Shown piece by piece: positions 46,883-58,495 of a stretch of 64,000 nt of DNA (its first letter is position 1; each line of letters opens with the position of its first letter). A model generated the notes under the pieces. The model made no database searches, was not told the origin of the DNA, and saw only the letters and a list, made by a program, of their open reading frames with translations. A program made the position numbers and the translations under genes. Source of the DNA: Cryptomeria japonica (Eukaryota; Streptophyta; Pinopsida; Cupressales; Cupressaceae); the NCBI RefSeq assembly GCF_030272615.1, contig NC_081414.1:660712438-660776437 (forward strand), read 5' to 3'.

Positions 46883-49645
46883 GTGGGATCATCATGTATT
46901 CCTATTTTTGTTGCAAACCTGACTGTGGTAGAGGTCAAGGACCTCCCCGGGCCAATTTTCAAGTGGTATCCACATGTGGCTACCCTGGAAGATTCGGTTG
47001 GAGCATTTTCTCATGTTTCGGAGGGATTTGTCTATGTAGAAGATGTTAGGGCATATATTCACTGTCACATCAAGGACTTGGGAACTTCTAAAATTAAGGG
47101 CATGTATGTGAGTGAGCTGATGGGAGAATCTAGAAAGATCAAACTGACATACAAGCATATTAAAGACCTAGGGTTTATCGACATTCTGGATATTCTATAA
47201 TTTGAGGATGAGATAATCAGATTTGTTTTGAGTAGAGTATATGGGGAATTTATATGGTTAAACAAACCTTACAAAATCACCAAGGAAGGCATCCGGGCAA
47301 TCACTGGTTTACCATTGGTTGGGCAACATCCAGACAAGAAGGTTTAAAATGATTTCATGAAAAATATCACCGACGCGACATCTGACAAAAGATCTATGAA
47401 AGTGAGCACTATCACTGACACAGACATCAAATTCGGTAGCATGATCATCAAGTATAAGGTAACTCAGTCAAACTGACTGAATTTTGTTTCCAGTTCATGC
47501 ATTTTGGCTGCATACAAAATGATGAGAGAGAATGTAAAATTTGATCTATGCGGTTGGATGCTAGATGAGTTGTTAATAAACCTAGGGAAGATTAAGGGTG
47601 AAACGAAAGGTACATTTTGGTATGGCAACTTGATAGTTTTCTTGATGTTATATTTCATGAATGATACACTCAGTTTTGGTAAGAGGCAATGGGCATTTGA
47701 CATCCCAGTAGGGAGACAATTGAAATAGTCAATTGCTGCTTTAGGAAGTCAAAGAGATGATAAGGTATGGGGATATTTCAAAACATTCCAGAAATCTATG
47801 AGGTCTAGGGTAAGGGTACCTGAGCATATTGTAGAAAAATATTCAACTGACATATGCTTCATGGTAAATAAGGATGAGACACTTATGAACATAGTTAAGT
47901 CCCAAAAAATTTGGATTGAAGAAATGTGCTATGAGGTGGATGCACATATTCTTGATGCCTATGAAAAAATGTTGATTGATGCACCAATTGATGAGGTAGA
48001 GAACCCCTATGGTACTACAAAGAAGAAAACTCAAGAGGTTGAAATAGAGTTCAACCAAAAGAAAAGAGAGAAGCAGGAAGGGAAAGAAACCAAATTTGTG
48101 GAGAAGGTCTCAAAGGACATCAAAGTACTAATTGATGTTGTCCCGGAGAAAGGTAGGAAGAGGAAGAGTCCTGAAGTTCATATTGAGCCTATTACTGCAG
48201 AATCAGAATCTGAGGATGACACACCATTGGTATTTAAGAGGGTTGTGAGGAAGAAAATAGAGGAAACAAAGGCAGAAGCTAAGAAGCAACCAATCAAGAA
48301 TGTTACAATCAAATTATCAGCACAAAAGCAAGCACCAAAGGCAACACCTTCAACTTCATCCGGTACTCCAAAGAGGAAGAAGAAGTGTGACATTGACTTA
48401 GCAATTGAATCTGGTAATGTGACTATCATACCACCTAAAACATGTGTAGAGTTAGTAGATGAAATTACTAAAGATGGCATTTTGAAGAATGTTCAATTTT
48501 ATTATGAGCACATAGAGGATTATGAAAAACGAGAGGTAGAGGAAGTAGTCTTATTATACATGGATATTTATAAGAAAGCCTTAATAGAAATAGAAAATCA
48601 AATACCGGCTGAATTTTATAAAATGTTAGATGCTAGAAGACTGTCAGCTATGCAAGAAGATAAACATATTAAAATTCAAGAGCTATTATCTATTTGTGTT
48701 ACTATTGCTCTAGATGAAATGGAAAAGACACTTGAGGTGGTAGACATAAAAGTTCTCAATAGCAAACATAGAATAACTAGTCTAATGCTAGGAAGAGTAA
48801 ATGAAATATTAAAGGAGACTCAAAAAACATCAGTTAAATTTCTTGGAGAAAACAGAGGATTCTTTACTTCAACAAAAACCAAGGCAGACACTATAGATAC
48901 CTCGATTGAAGGAAAAGGAAAGGGGATTATGGGTACTTCACCCTCAGTTTTGAAAAATATTAAGATAGTGGAAATTGAGCCCCCGGTAAATACGGATGTA
49001 TAGATAAATATTGAGATATCGGTTAATACAAAGAGTGAGCAAGTTAATATTGTACAGGATATTAATATTGAGGATAATTATCCTCTGGATACAAATGTAC
49101 AGGTTGAGGTTACAGTTCCTATAGAGGAACCGGTAGCTACACAGATTGCACCAAGTGGCAAAGCCACCGGTGCAAGTGATGAGGTTATATAGGATAAATC
49201 TTCAGAAGAGAAGCTAGGGGAATCTGGCAGGGAACCGGTAGCTGGTCCATCATTGTTGTCAATTGACACCTCATGGGTCGAAAAGAAAAACATCACAGAG
49301 ATGAGTCCTACTGAACTCATGATGATGGCAACACAAAAACTAATGAAGGAGGGATCCATAGATAAAGGGATTATTTATCAATCAATCATTGTTTTACACA
49401 GACTGGTCCCGGAGTGTAAGACTGAAAATGAAGCAAGCCCATCTGGAAAGCTTAAGATAATCATTGAGCATATTTCAAAGGATTTTCAATCCTTACAACA
49501 AATCTCAAACCGGAAAGCACTAGAAAGTTTTACTCAGGCTAAGAGAGATGAATTTGATCAAGTAATTGAAACTGAGAAGAAAAAGATTGATGAGAAAGCT
49601 GATACTAATAGAAAAATCTTTGAAAAACTGTACAAATATATATAG
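46883..49645 (+). pseudogene. long second ORF of element C, unknown protein
   Basis: A single phase is maintained for about 2.76 kb with stops at about 47198, 47344, 47471, 47726, 49001 and 49190. The largest open piece is 401 codons (47798-49003). The N-terminal part is globular: it has KITKEGIRAITGLPLVG, a helical block with CGWMLDELLINLGKIKG and GNLIVFLMLYFMND, then RVRVPEHIVEKYSTDICFMV. A charged Lys/Glu/Ser linker (KKKTQEVEIEFNQKKREKQ, ESESEDDTPLVFKR) with basic stretches (GTPKRKKKCD) follows, then another helical region. I do not recognise a catalytic domain and it is not copia pol. The start is uncertain because there is no ATG early in the frame, and the first codons may be spliced or lost. 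Confidence 0.65.
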
Positions 49646-49742
49646 GATATGTTGTAACACTGAAATACTTATAGCTAATGTGGATAAAAAGATAAAATAA
49701 ATTCAAGAGAAAATTGCAAGTATAGCTAATTCTTTTCATGGA

Positions 49743-49985
49743 TTGATTTCATTCACTACATCCATTGATGGTCAAATTTTGATTTTGGAAAACCAAATTT
49801 TTGTTCTTGAGAAGGAAAGAGACAAAATAATAAGAAGAGCCAGAAATCTGAGAGGCTTGGTGAGTCCCCAGTTGGATTCACTCAATGTACATAAGAAAGA
49901 ATGCATGGATATGGTGGGAAATCCCACACCGGCAAAGGTAAATGAGTTTTGCACATATATTGAGTGGACTTGTATCTATTTCTAA
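49743..49985 (+). pseudogene. C-terminal coiled-coil tail of the element C second ORF
   Basis: Frame-shifted relative to 46883-49645 but contiguous in character: ILILENQIFVLEKERDKIIR is a heptad-like coil. It probably formed the C-terminus of the same protein before a frameshift near 49645-49740. Confidence 0.5.
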
Positions 49986-50312
49986 CACATTGAAAACTGG
50001 TTGGGATACTTATCTTGAGCTACTAGAAAAAGCTTATTTGAAAATTTTGAAATTTGTCAAGCTCCGGTAAGATATTTTGGGATATTCATTGTATAGTTTT
50101 TATTCTTTGATATTCTTTTAAGAAATTTTTATGGCATTGATGTCAAAGGGAGAGTGATATAGATGTGAAAAATAATAAAAGGAGTTGTATACATTAGGGA
50201 GAGTTATGGAGTTATGGAGATATGGAGTATTTTGCATATTCAGCTCAGGGGGAGCAAGGCAGCGATAGATGAAACCTTGACCATTTTTCACATGAGTGTT
50301 GTCATAAATGCC
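49986..50312 (+). other. 3' untranslated region of element C
   Basis: AT-rich sequence between the last coding piece and the PPT. It has short repeats (GGAGTTATGGAGATATGGAG) and no open frame of note. Confidence 0.5.
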
Positions 50313-50324
50313 AATGGGGGAGAT
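50313..50324 (+). promoter_or_regulatory. polypurine tract of element C
   Basis: AATGGGGGAGAT precedes the LTR start TGTTGGAAATT. This is the common copia form. Confidence 0.9.
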
Positions 50325-51199
50325 TGTTGGAAATTAACAATCAATTGTTTTGTTTTACTATGTTGTCATTGATGGCAATGTGGAATTGTATACTGGCACC
50401 AGTAGGTCAGAAGGATTTCTTTGGTCACCGGCAATGCATGTCGACATGGTTTAGTAAAGGTTATTGATATTAGAGGCTAACATATCTTGGATCTGACATT
50501 GACAATTGATTTTTGTGTTTATGCATTTATGTTATCTGGCCGACATGTAATTTGATATTGTATATATCTTTGTAAGCCGACGTAAGGCACGTAAATTTGT
50601 ATAGGGTATATAGGTCAGTTTGATAGATCATTTTGAGATAGACATAAGATAGGAGATAATGGATATGCGAATGTAATATGATGCGAAATATATCAGAGAG
50701 ATCATGTATGTGAGGAAATTCATGTGAGGGTTATTCTGGTAAAGGGTTTAGGGTTTCAGACCAGAACATACAGAGCTTAAACCAGAACTATATTATAGCG
50801 TAGAAGATGCTATCTTAGCAGTTCAACACTTCTCTGAATTGTAGTCTAGATCTTTATGCAGTCAATGAGGCTCCTTTTGTGATTGAGCAGTGTGCTCTAG
50901 GTTGTAAGCCTTCCTACAAGTGCAGGCCGCTCATATTTTGTAATATCTCTTCATATGGCTAGTGGATGGATATTGTGGGTCACAAATCCCACTGTGGTTT
51001 TTACTCTTTGAGGTTTTCCACATATAAATTTGTGTGTTATGGTTCTCATTTATGTGATTGGCTTATTGGTTGTTTTACTTCCTTCAATTTTGTATGTACC
51101 GGTATACTGGTTGGTGTATGCATGTTTTAATAAGGCTAAAATTAATCATTCTGGTATAACACTGATTCACCCCCCTCTCAGTGTTATTGAATTCCAACA
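50325..51199 (+). repeat. 3' LTR of copia-like element C
   Basis: This 875-bp LTR starts TGTTGG and ends CCAACA, a perfect 6-bp terminal inverted repeat. It matches 44394-45315; the 5' copy has an extra segment near 44480-44510 (CCGACACTGACACCGACATC). Confidence 0.9.
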
Positions 51200-52246
51200 G
51201 AATCTATGAGATCCAATCCTAAATGATACAAGGACTGAATACTAAGTAGATTGATTGTGTTTGGAATGTGTTTGACCCTCTTTTGTAAGTTGAATAAGTA
51301 AAGTGTTGAAATTGACGATAAAGTAAGAATAAATAGTGAGCTATAGATTTGGGATTCAGTCGTGCACCTGGATTTGAGAAGTTTGAGATGATTCGGAGCT
51401 ACTCTGTGAAATCTACCAAAATCTACAAGGACCATGTGTCTGGACCAGGTCGCCCTCCTATCGGTCCTCTGAACTTTTCGTGCGTCGAAAAGGGTTTTTT
51501 TGTCTCTGAAAATAAAACTTAATTCTAGAAGTACAGCTACGCACCTGCTTCCTACACACAAAAAGAAGAAGAAAGGGGTTTGTAATAGGGGTTTGCCTAA
51601 GTCAAACCCTAGTTTGGAATCAACCTTGAATGAGATATTGTAAATTCTTGAAATAAATGATGGAAAGGTATACCTTCATATCTACAATAGATGACAAAGT
51701 TGCTTTTATTCTTAGATGTAATCACATATGTTGTATGAAATGGTAGGAACATGATAAAACCCTAGCAAACACACACATGCTTGCAAATGAATGATGTAAT
51801 TATGCTCCAATAGATAGATGAAGAATATGCAGCCTTGAGGAATGCTTGATGATGAATGCTTGAATGCTTGATGTAGTATCCTTGCCTTATGATCCCTATC
51901 ATGTTATGCCAAATGAGAGGGGAAGACCTCCTTATATACCTGTCTATCGTCAAATATTTAATTTTCTAACATAGGTTGACATGGGGGATTTATTTCCTTC
52001 TCAAATTTGAGATAGGGCGTAGGGGCCAAAATAGGGCCCAATTAGGGAGGACTAGGGCATGACCCCTTGTCCTACCCCAAATTGGGACAAGGACAAGAGG
52101 ATTTTCAAGCTATAAGATACAATTATGAAGTTTTGTTGCATAGAAGAGGCATAAATTGGTCCCAATCAAGCATGGGGATGAGACTGGTAAGGTGAGGGCC
52201 CAAAATGCAGTCAAAATTGCAAGGGGTGCAATTTTAGGATGCTACA
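51200..52246 (+). repeat. LTR of element F, main part
   Basis: It resumes after element C and ends TTTTAGGATGCTACA at 52246, against LINE coding sequence. It matches the B LTR in block order. It includes the TTGAATGC repeats (51838-51875). The 125-codon minus frame at 51184-51561 crosses the junction of C and F and is chance. Confidence 0.65.
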
Positions 52247-54615
52247 AGAACCTTTTTTGAATGCTATCAATTATTTCTAAAAATTTTGCAGGGATTCTGA
52301 AAAGACTCAGTGCATAAACTAGGAGGTTTTTCAAGGTAGCCTTCAAAAATTGAACTTTTCCAGCCTGACTGAGTATCATACCTTTCCAGCCAGCAAGCTT
52401 CTTATTGAACCTCTCCACCAAGGATATCCAAAAATATTTTGAAGGTAAAGAACCTAAAGGAAGCCCCAAGTAAATCAAAGGGAAGTGTCCAACAGTACAC
52501 CCCAAAATATTTGCAATTCTTTGTTGCCTTTCAACAAGAGTATTAAGAAAAAATAGAGAGCTTTTACCTCTATTTATCAACTATCCTGAAGCTTCTTTAT
52601 AGGTAACGATGACTTTTTTGAATGTTCTAGCCTCTCTAATAGCATAATTTCCCATCAAAATTGTATCAGCAAAAAACTGTTGATGTGAGCATATATTAGA
52701 ATCAGAAGAAGGGTAAAGCCCCTTTAAAATATCACCTCTAACTATCTTTTGTAAATACCTTCCAAGGCTTTCTGCCATGATTGTGAAAAGGATAGGGGAT
52801 ATGGGAGCCCCCTGTCTAATACCCCTAGTAGACTGGAAAAAATGAGAAGGCGATCCATTAACCAAAATTGAGGTGTTGACTGTGGAAATAATTTGCCAAA
52901 TGAACTCCCTAACCTTCTTTCCAAAGCCAAAGGCTACTAGGACCTTAAGGAGAAAATCCCAATTTGTACAAATCCAATCTGCTAACAAGAGATAAGAAGA
53001 GGAAAAACACTCAGTAATCTAGAGGTGAGCACTTTAGAAATGATCTTGTAAAAAAAAATACAAAGAGTAATGGGAAGGAAAGCACCATAGGAATCAGCTC
53101 TAGAACTTTGGGAATAAGCACAATAAAAGTAGAATTAATCTCTTTTAGTATCTTTCAAGGTCCAAAAATTTCCTTCACAATATTACAAATATCTTCAGCA
53201 ACAATATCCCAAAATGTGTGAAAGAAAAACATAGGGAAACTGTCAGGGCCTGGGGCCTTGTTGCCTTCAAAGGAGAAGACTTCTTTTTTAATCTCTTGAC
53301 TAGAAGGAATAGCCGATAGCATTTTATTCTTATCTTCATTAATAATACTCATAATAACATCAATTTGACATTGTTGAGCCTTAGGTTTCAATCCCATATC
53401 AGCAGATAAGGGTTCATAAAAATTTCAAACTGCCTAACAACTTATATCAGCCTCAGATTCGATCTTATTATCATTCCTAAAAAATATGGTTGATTCTATT
53501 AGAGGCCCTATGTTTCATAGCACAGAGTTGAAATAATTTGGTATTCCTATCACCAAAAGTGAGCCAATTAGCTCTTGATCTCTGCTTCCAAAATTCCTCC
53601 TCCTTAGATATTTATCATGGAATTTCAACAAAATATCATTTTCTCTTGCTAAATAGTCGTCCTTAGAGCCTTCCTCCTGGATTTTTTCTTGAATTTATTT
53701 CAATTCCATCTAGATAGTAGTCTTGTTGACAAAGATGTTCCCAAAGGACTACTTGTTCTAGATTCTAATATTCTTCTTGACCTCGCCCAACTTCTTTGCA
53801 AATTTAAACATGGCAGAATCATTAATACCAATACTCCACCACCATTTGATATTATCATGGACAGAAGGGTTAGAAAGCCACATTTTCTCGAATCTAAAAG
53901 GAAAATTCCTTTTCCTAGATAAAGATTCAGCAACAAAACTAATTGGATAGTGATCAGATCCAATTCTTGAGAGAGAAGATAGAGAACACAAAAAATTACA
54001 CAACCAATCATTGGAAATCAGAGCATGATCAAGTCCAACCTGTATAAGATCATTACCAACTCTACAACTAGTCTAGGTGAAGGAAGCTCCCTTGAGATCC
54101 ATATCAATCAGACCATGATTATTTATAAATTCCATAAGATCCTATTTACTATCCATCTACACTTGGGATCCACCAATTTTTTTAGAATCATTGATCGAGG
54201 TATTGAAATCACCCATAACTATCTAGGCATCATTCGGAAATTTAGTTATGAAATCAGCCAAAGACTTTCAAAATTTTTTGCTTGTGGATTTGTTATTTGG
54301 GGCATAGATATTTGATAGGATCCAACTAAAATTATCTCTAACATGATGAAATTTAGTAGCAATATGATTAGGATCTTCCCAAACTGACGAACCACTAATG
54401 AAATTAAGATTCCAAAATGAGGCAATTCCTCCAGATTTGCCTTTAGAGCTATTACCATGAACCCCACTAGAGGTGAAGAACTTTAATTTTTTAACTCTTT
54501 CCTTAAGTATTTTAGACTCTTGAACTAAGACTATGTCTGGTTTATGATCTCTTACAAAATTACGCAAAATTTCTTGTTTATGAGAGCTATTTAGCCCCCT
54601 CATATTCCATGACAT
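52247..54615 (-). pseudogene. LINE (L1-RNase H type) ORF2, 3'-broken, minus strand
   Basis: It encodes endonuclease and reverse transcriptase of a non-LTR element. The N-terminus at 54615 reads MSWNMRGLNSSHKQ with the catalytic Glu in VLVQESK, then SNIYAPNN and RIGSDHYPISFV (53940-53975). RT pieces follow: GNKAPGPDSFPMFF, ILVNGSPSHFF, RGIRQGAPISPILF, and YLGLPLGSLPSKYFW. The active site reads FFADT in place of F-x-D-D (52663-52680), so RT is inactive. Several stops and a frameshift (between 53155 and 52990) occur. It ends abruptly after SIQKRFL at the F LTR, so the RT end and any RNase H are missing on this side. Confidence 0.9.
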
Positions 54616-54637
54616 TATCTTTATTGCTTAGAAGGGG

Positions 54638-56480
54638 TTAGATTCTTAAAATCTCAGGGATAGTGCATTGTATCCCATCAAAAATATCTTGATTGCTATC
54701 CTGCTCTTTGTTCCATCTTGAGGATTTTCTCCCAACACTTCTTCTATTCCCCTCATCAGCTCTAACTTTGTTCCTAGTACACATCCCAGGAGTTGTCATT
54801 TTCATTGCACTTTTCTTCTTGGAAACTGTAGTGAACCCACTATCCTCTTCAAGGTTTGTGTCTTCTACACTCATGGCTTCCTTGCCCAAGTCATACTTTC
54901 TCTCTGTTGTCTTGTTTTTTATGCCCTTTTCCAAGATTAAGCTCTAACATTTATCCTTTGATATGTGTTAAGATCCATTTCCTGAGCAATCCATGGGGAA
55001 AGTGGATTTAACACAACTAGCAGATCTATCTGAGAGATAAGACGTATTCTCAGCCTGATAGATCATAGATTTCTCTAGAGATTGAAAGGGGGATTCAAAT
55101 ATTTCCTCAATGGGATTCTCATCTTTATTGTCCTTTTTTCCTTCAATACAACGGACTTTTTCTTCAGTCTGCACTAGTCCTCTAGCACACTCTTCCTCTT
55201 TTTCATCCAGAATTACTTCTGGTTCTTTATCTTCCTACTAGACTTCTCTATCTAGCTTCCTTAGGGGCTCTTCACCCTCAAGTGTAGAGTTTTTACCTTC
55301 CTCTAGTCTCTTATTGGCATACTTTTTGTTAGGAATATTTCCTTCTGGAGGGCCCTTTTTAGCCTTCCAGATATTCTTTGTTGTGCCATTTTGTTTCACA
55401 TCTTTTCTTGGGTAGTTTTTTGTACTATAGCCCAATTTTTTATAGTTAAAACAAACAAAAGGAAGGGTCTCAAACTCAATTGGTTGAACCCATTTCCCAA
55501 GCTTAGAAAAAATTTCCATCAAAGCAGGAAGATCAGTGGATTGAATAAAACTTACACAAATCCTAGCAAAGACCGACCTCTTTATAGTGGCAATCATTTG
55601 GTCAATTGATAATAACTCCCCAAAAGAGCTTGCTAATCCTCTAAACACATCCTCAATTTTAGAACTCCAAAGGGAGCCCAAAGAGACTAACCCATATAGG
55701 AAAGACCTCATAGAAACTTCAAGAATCCATACCATTTGGAGTCAATTTCTTCAAAGCCAACGATGACTTTCCAATGACCCAAGGCCCTCCATAGAGAACA
55801 ACAACAATATCCTCTTCACACGAAAAGGAAAATGAGAAGAAACCTTTTGTCAAGGAAACAACCTCCACTTGACCTTTCAATCACCATTTCTTCCTCACAA
55901 ACTCTCTGATAGTTTTAATATTAGCTCTAGGACCCATAAAATTTCCAACTAGAGATATGTTGTGGTCAACAATCAAGTCTAGAATGGTTATTGAAACACT
56001 ACCACTAATAATGTCATAGGAAACCTTAAAAGGGGAAAAGGAGGATTTACCATTTGGCTTAAATTCAAAGAGGGAAACCCAAGGTAATTTATCCCCCTCA
56101 TTTTTTCCACCCAAATTCAAATTTGAATTCTTAACATTCATTTCAAAGCCAGCAACACCGCCACTGGGCCCCAAAGCAAGATCGTCTTGAGAATTATTTT
56201 TCCAAAACCCCCAACAACATGTGAATCCTCCTGGATAGGGGGGATTTCCTTATCTAGAGTCAACTCCTTACCTAGGTCCACCTAAAAGTCATAAATCCTC
56301 GTAGAAAGGCGCTTTTTTCTAGCACCCGTGACAAAACCAACAAAGAGTGGAAGACCAGTAGTCTGTCCTAGATCATTCCTACCATCATCATCACCTTCTG
56401 CATTCTTCTACCATCTCTTCTACATACACCTGCTACCATCTCCATTGACTCCCACATTCTTGTTAGTTTCATAATGGAGG
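54638..56480 (-). pseudogene. LINE ORF1 (DUF4283-like plus zinc knuckle), minus strand
   Basis: This is the RNA-binding ORF1 of the minus-strand LINE. Pieces in order are WVSLFEFKPNGKSSFSPFK, LDLIVDHNISLVGNFMGP, the SSFGELLSIDQMIATIKRS region, IEFETLPFVCFNYKK, and a Lys/Glu-rich tail ending WNKEQDSNQDIFDG. The zinc knuckle is ruined: C-F-N-Y-K-K-L-G-Y-S-T-K-N-Y has three of four ligands changed to Tyr. It corresponds segment by segment to the plus-strand LINE ORF1. The 5' boundary near 56480 is approximate. ORF1 stops about 25 bases before the ORF2 ATG. Confidence 0.85.
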
Positions 56481-56742
56481 GCATTATTTATAACCCATGA
56501 CACCTCTAAATTTTATTAAATTTTACCCCATGTCTCATGAGTGAATGTGAGAAATGGATTTTTCCTCATGATCACATGGGATACATCTATTTGGGAGTTG
56601 AAATCCCCTTTTAATGAGGTTCTCCTTATTGGATATAAGAGTTTTTGGAATGTGTTGTTGTCATTGATGTCAACATATTCCTATGTTCTACATTATTTTG
56701 AAACATTGTTTTTTGCAGGTAACACAAGCTTGAAAATAAAAA
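56481..56742. other. spacer between two head-to-head LINEs
   Basis: About 260 bp separates the ORF1 starts of two oppositely oriented LINEs. It contains TGTTGTTGTCATTGATGTCA (from 56654), which resembles the near-palindrome of copia LTRs. A pyrimidine-rich stretch ending TTTTTTGCAG lies just before the plus-strand ORF1. No gene is seen. Confidence 0.55.
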
Positions 56743-58495
56743 ATGGAGGGAACAACGTTTGCAGGGGGAAATTTGAATTCAAGAAATGGAGGGAACAATG
56801 CTAGTTCCTCTGGTTCTAACTCCACTATAGCTCGAGGACAAACATCTGATGATGAGGATGGAAGACAGAATGGGGACCCACAAACACAGGACCCTCCTCC
56901 CGATCCCGAAAACTTAAAAAATTCACAAGATTCAAGCCCCAAGGCGGTGCAGATTGACTTAGAAAATACCAAGGAGGGGCGAATACCTAAACCCTGGAAT
57001 AGTCTCTTCGCTAGACAAGCATCTAGTAAACCGAATGGTAAATCATCTTTCCCCTTTGTGAAGGATATATCAGACAATAGAACAGGTAAACTTGCAATTG
57101 AGATTCCTCATTTGGTTATTGACCATAGTATCTCTTTAATGACTCTTTCTCTAGTGGGGAAATTTGTTGGACCCTGACCTAATATTGAGGATGTTATATC
57201 CTTTGTTAAGAGAAAATGGAGAATGAAAGGACAGGTTGAAGTCTCTGCCCTGCCTAGAGGCTTTTTTGTGTTCTCCTTTTCATGTGGGGAAGATCTGGAA
57301 GCGGTACTAAGTGGTGGCCCCTAGATGTTTGGTAAATCCTCTCTTTATATTAGAAAAAGGTCCCCTAATATGGAACTAAATGACTCTTTTTTTTAATCTG
57401 CTCCGGTGTGGATTAGGTTGCCTGGGATACCATTGGAATACTGGGTGGAGGATGTTTTCTCAGGAATTGCTAACTCCTTTGGGGAGCTTGTTGTGATAGA
57501 CCCAATGACCACAGCTCACAAGAGATTGGTGTATGCGCGCATCTGCATCAACATATCAAAGAATATGGATCTCCCAAGTACTATTGACATAAACTCCAAA
57601 CTTGGGTTATGGGAACAAGCCATTGAATTTGAATCTCTCCCTTTTGTGTGTTTCTCTTGCAAAAAAGCAGGTCACTAGGCTAAGGCTTGCCCCAGCAACC
57701 CCAAAAAAACCTGTGATGAAAGAAAAAAACATTCACAAACTGGTTTGGAAAGAAAAAAATAACAACAAAGACTGCAACAAGTTAGAAGAAAAAAGTGGAA
57801 ACTTGGCAAACAAACCAGAACATCTAAAAGTTGACTCCACTGACCCTCCTAAAGACCCCCCCCTGAAGCGGAACAAAAAGAATGAAACCAAGGAGTTTGA
57901 GATCAAAATAGGCAATACCTTTGAGGCCCTTCAGTCACAGAAGAAGGAGAATGAAATAGGTGTAGAGACACTTGAAGATGGTGAGATTGAGGATATCACT
58001 GACTTTCATCCTGAGGAGCTACATGAACCCATATCAAAGAAAGAAGAACCCTGTTTAGGGGAAGAACTTCAAGAATAGGAAATAGAAATGGGAAGGAGTA
58101 ACAATTTTGGGTTGCCACAAGCAAACTTAAATTCTTTATTCTAGAACATAGAAGTGAATATGACCACTTCATCCTAGAAAAGAGAAGATCTATGGAGCAA
58201 CATGCAAGATGAATCTAGAGTAGAACAACAAGAAGAAAACACAACAGGAAATGGAAAGAAAATTAAGACCAAGAAGGCAGGAGGTCCTAATGGAGTAAAA
58301 ACCAGAACCAGATCTAAGGCCGATTTTGGGGCCTCAAGATCCCCACCGGGACGCAAAACTATGAAATGGCATAGGGACCAGGAGAGTAAGCAAAACATAG
58401 CTGATGGAAGGCAGCGAACTATCAAGGAGTCCTGCCCCTGGCTTCCAAATGAAAGTAATATCTTGGAACATCAGAGGCCTAAATGGTCTCAATAA
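56743..58495 (+). pseudogene. LINE ORF1 (DUF4283-like plus CCHC), plus strand
   Basis: This nucleic-acid-binding protein of an L1-type element opens with a Ser/Asn/Asp-rich N-terminus (MEGTTFAGGNLNSRNGG). A DUF4283-like fold follows: PNGKSSFPFVKDI, IPHLVIDHSISLM, VWIRLPGIPLEYW and NSFGELVVIDPM. A zinc knuckle CFSCKKAGH-x-AKAC (57649-57692) has a TAG in place of the usual Trp codon. After a frameshift in an A-run near 57715-57735 the frame continues as a charged tail (EIKIGNTFEALQSQKKENE, ESKQNIADGRQRTI) to 58495, with TAG stops near 58076, 58142 and 58175. Its end overlaps the ORF2 start by about 46 bp in another phase. Confidence 0.88.

Noticed and set aside
51184-51561. 125-codon minus frame
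   Set aside because: It spans the junction between element C and the F LTR, two separate insertions, so it cannot be an old gene.
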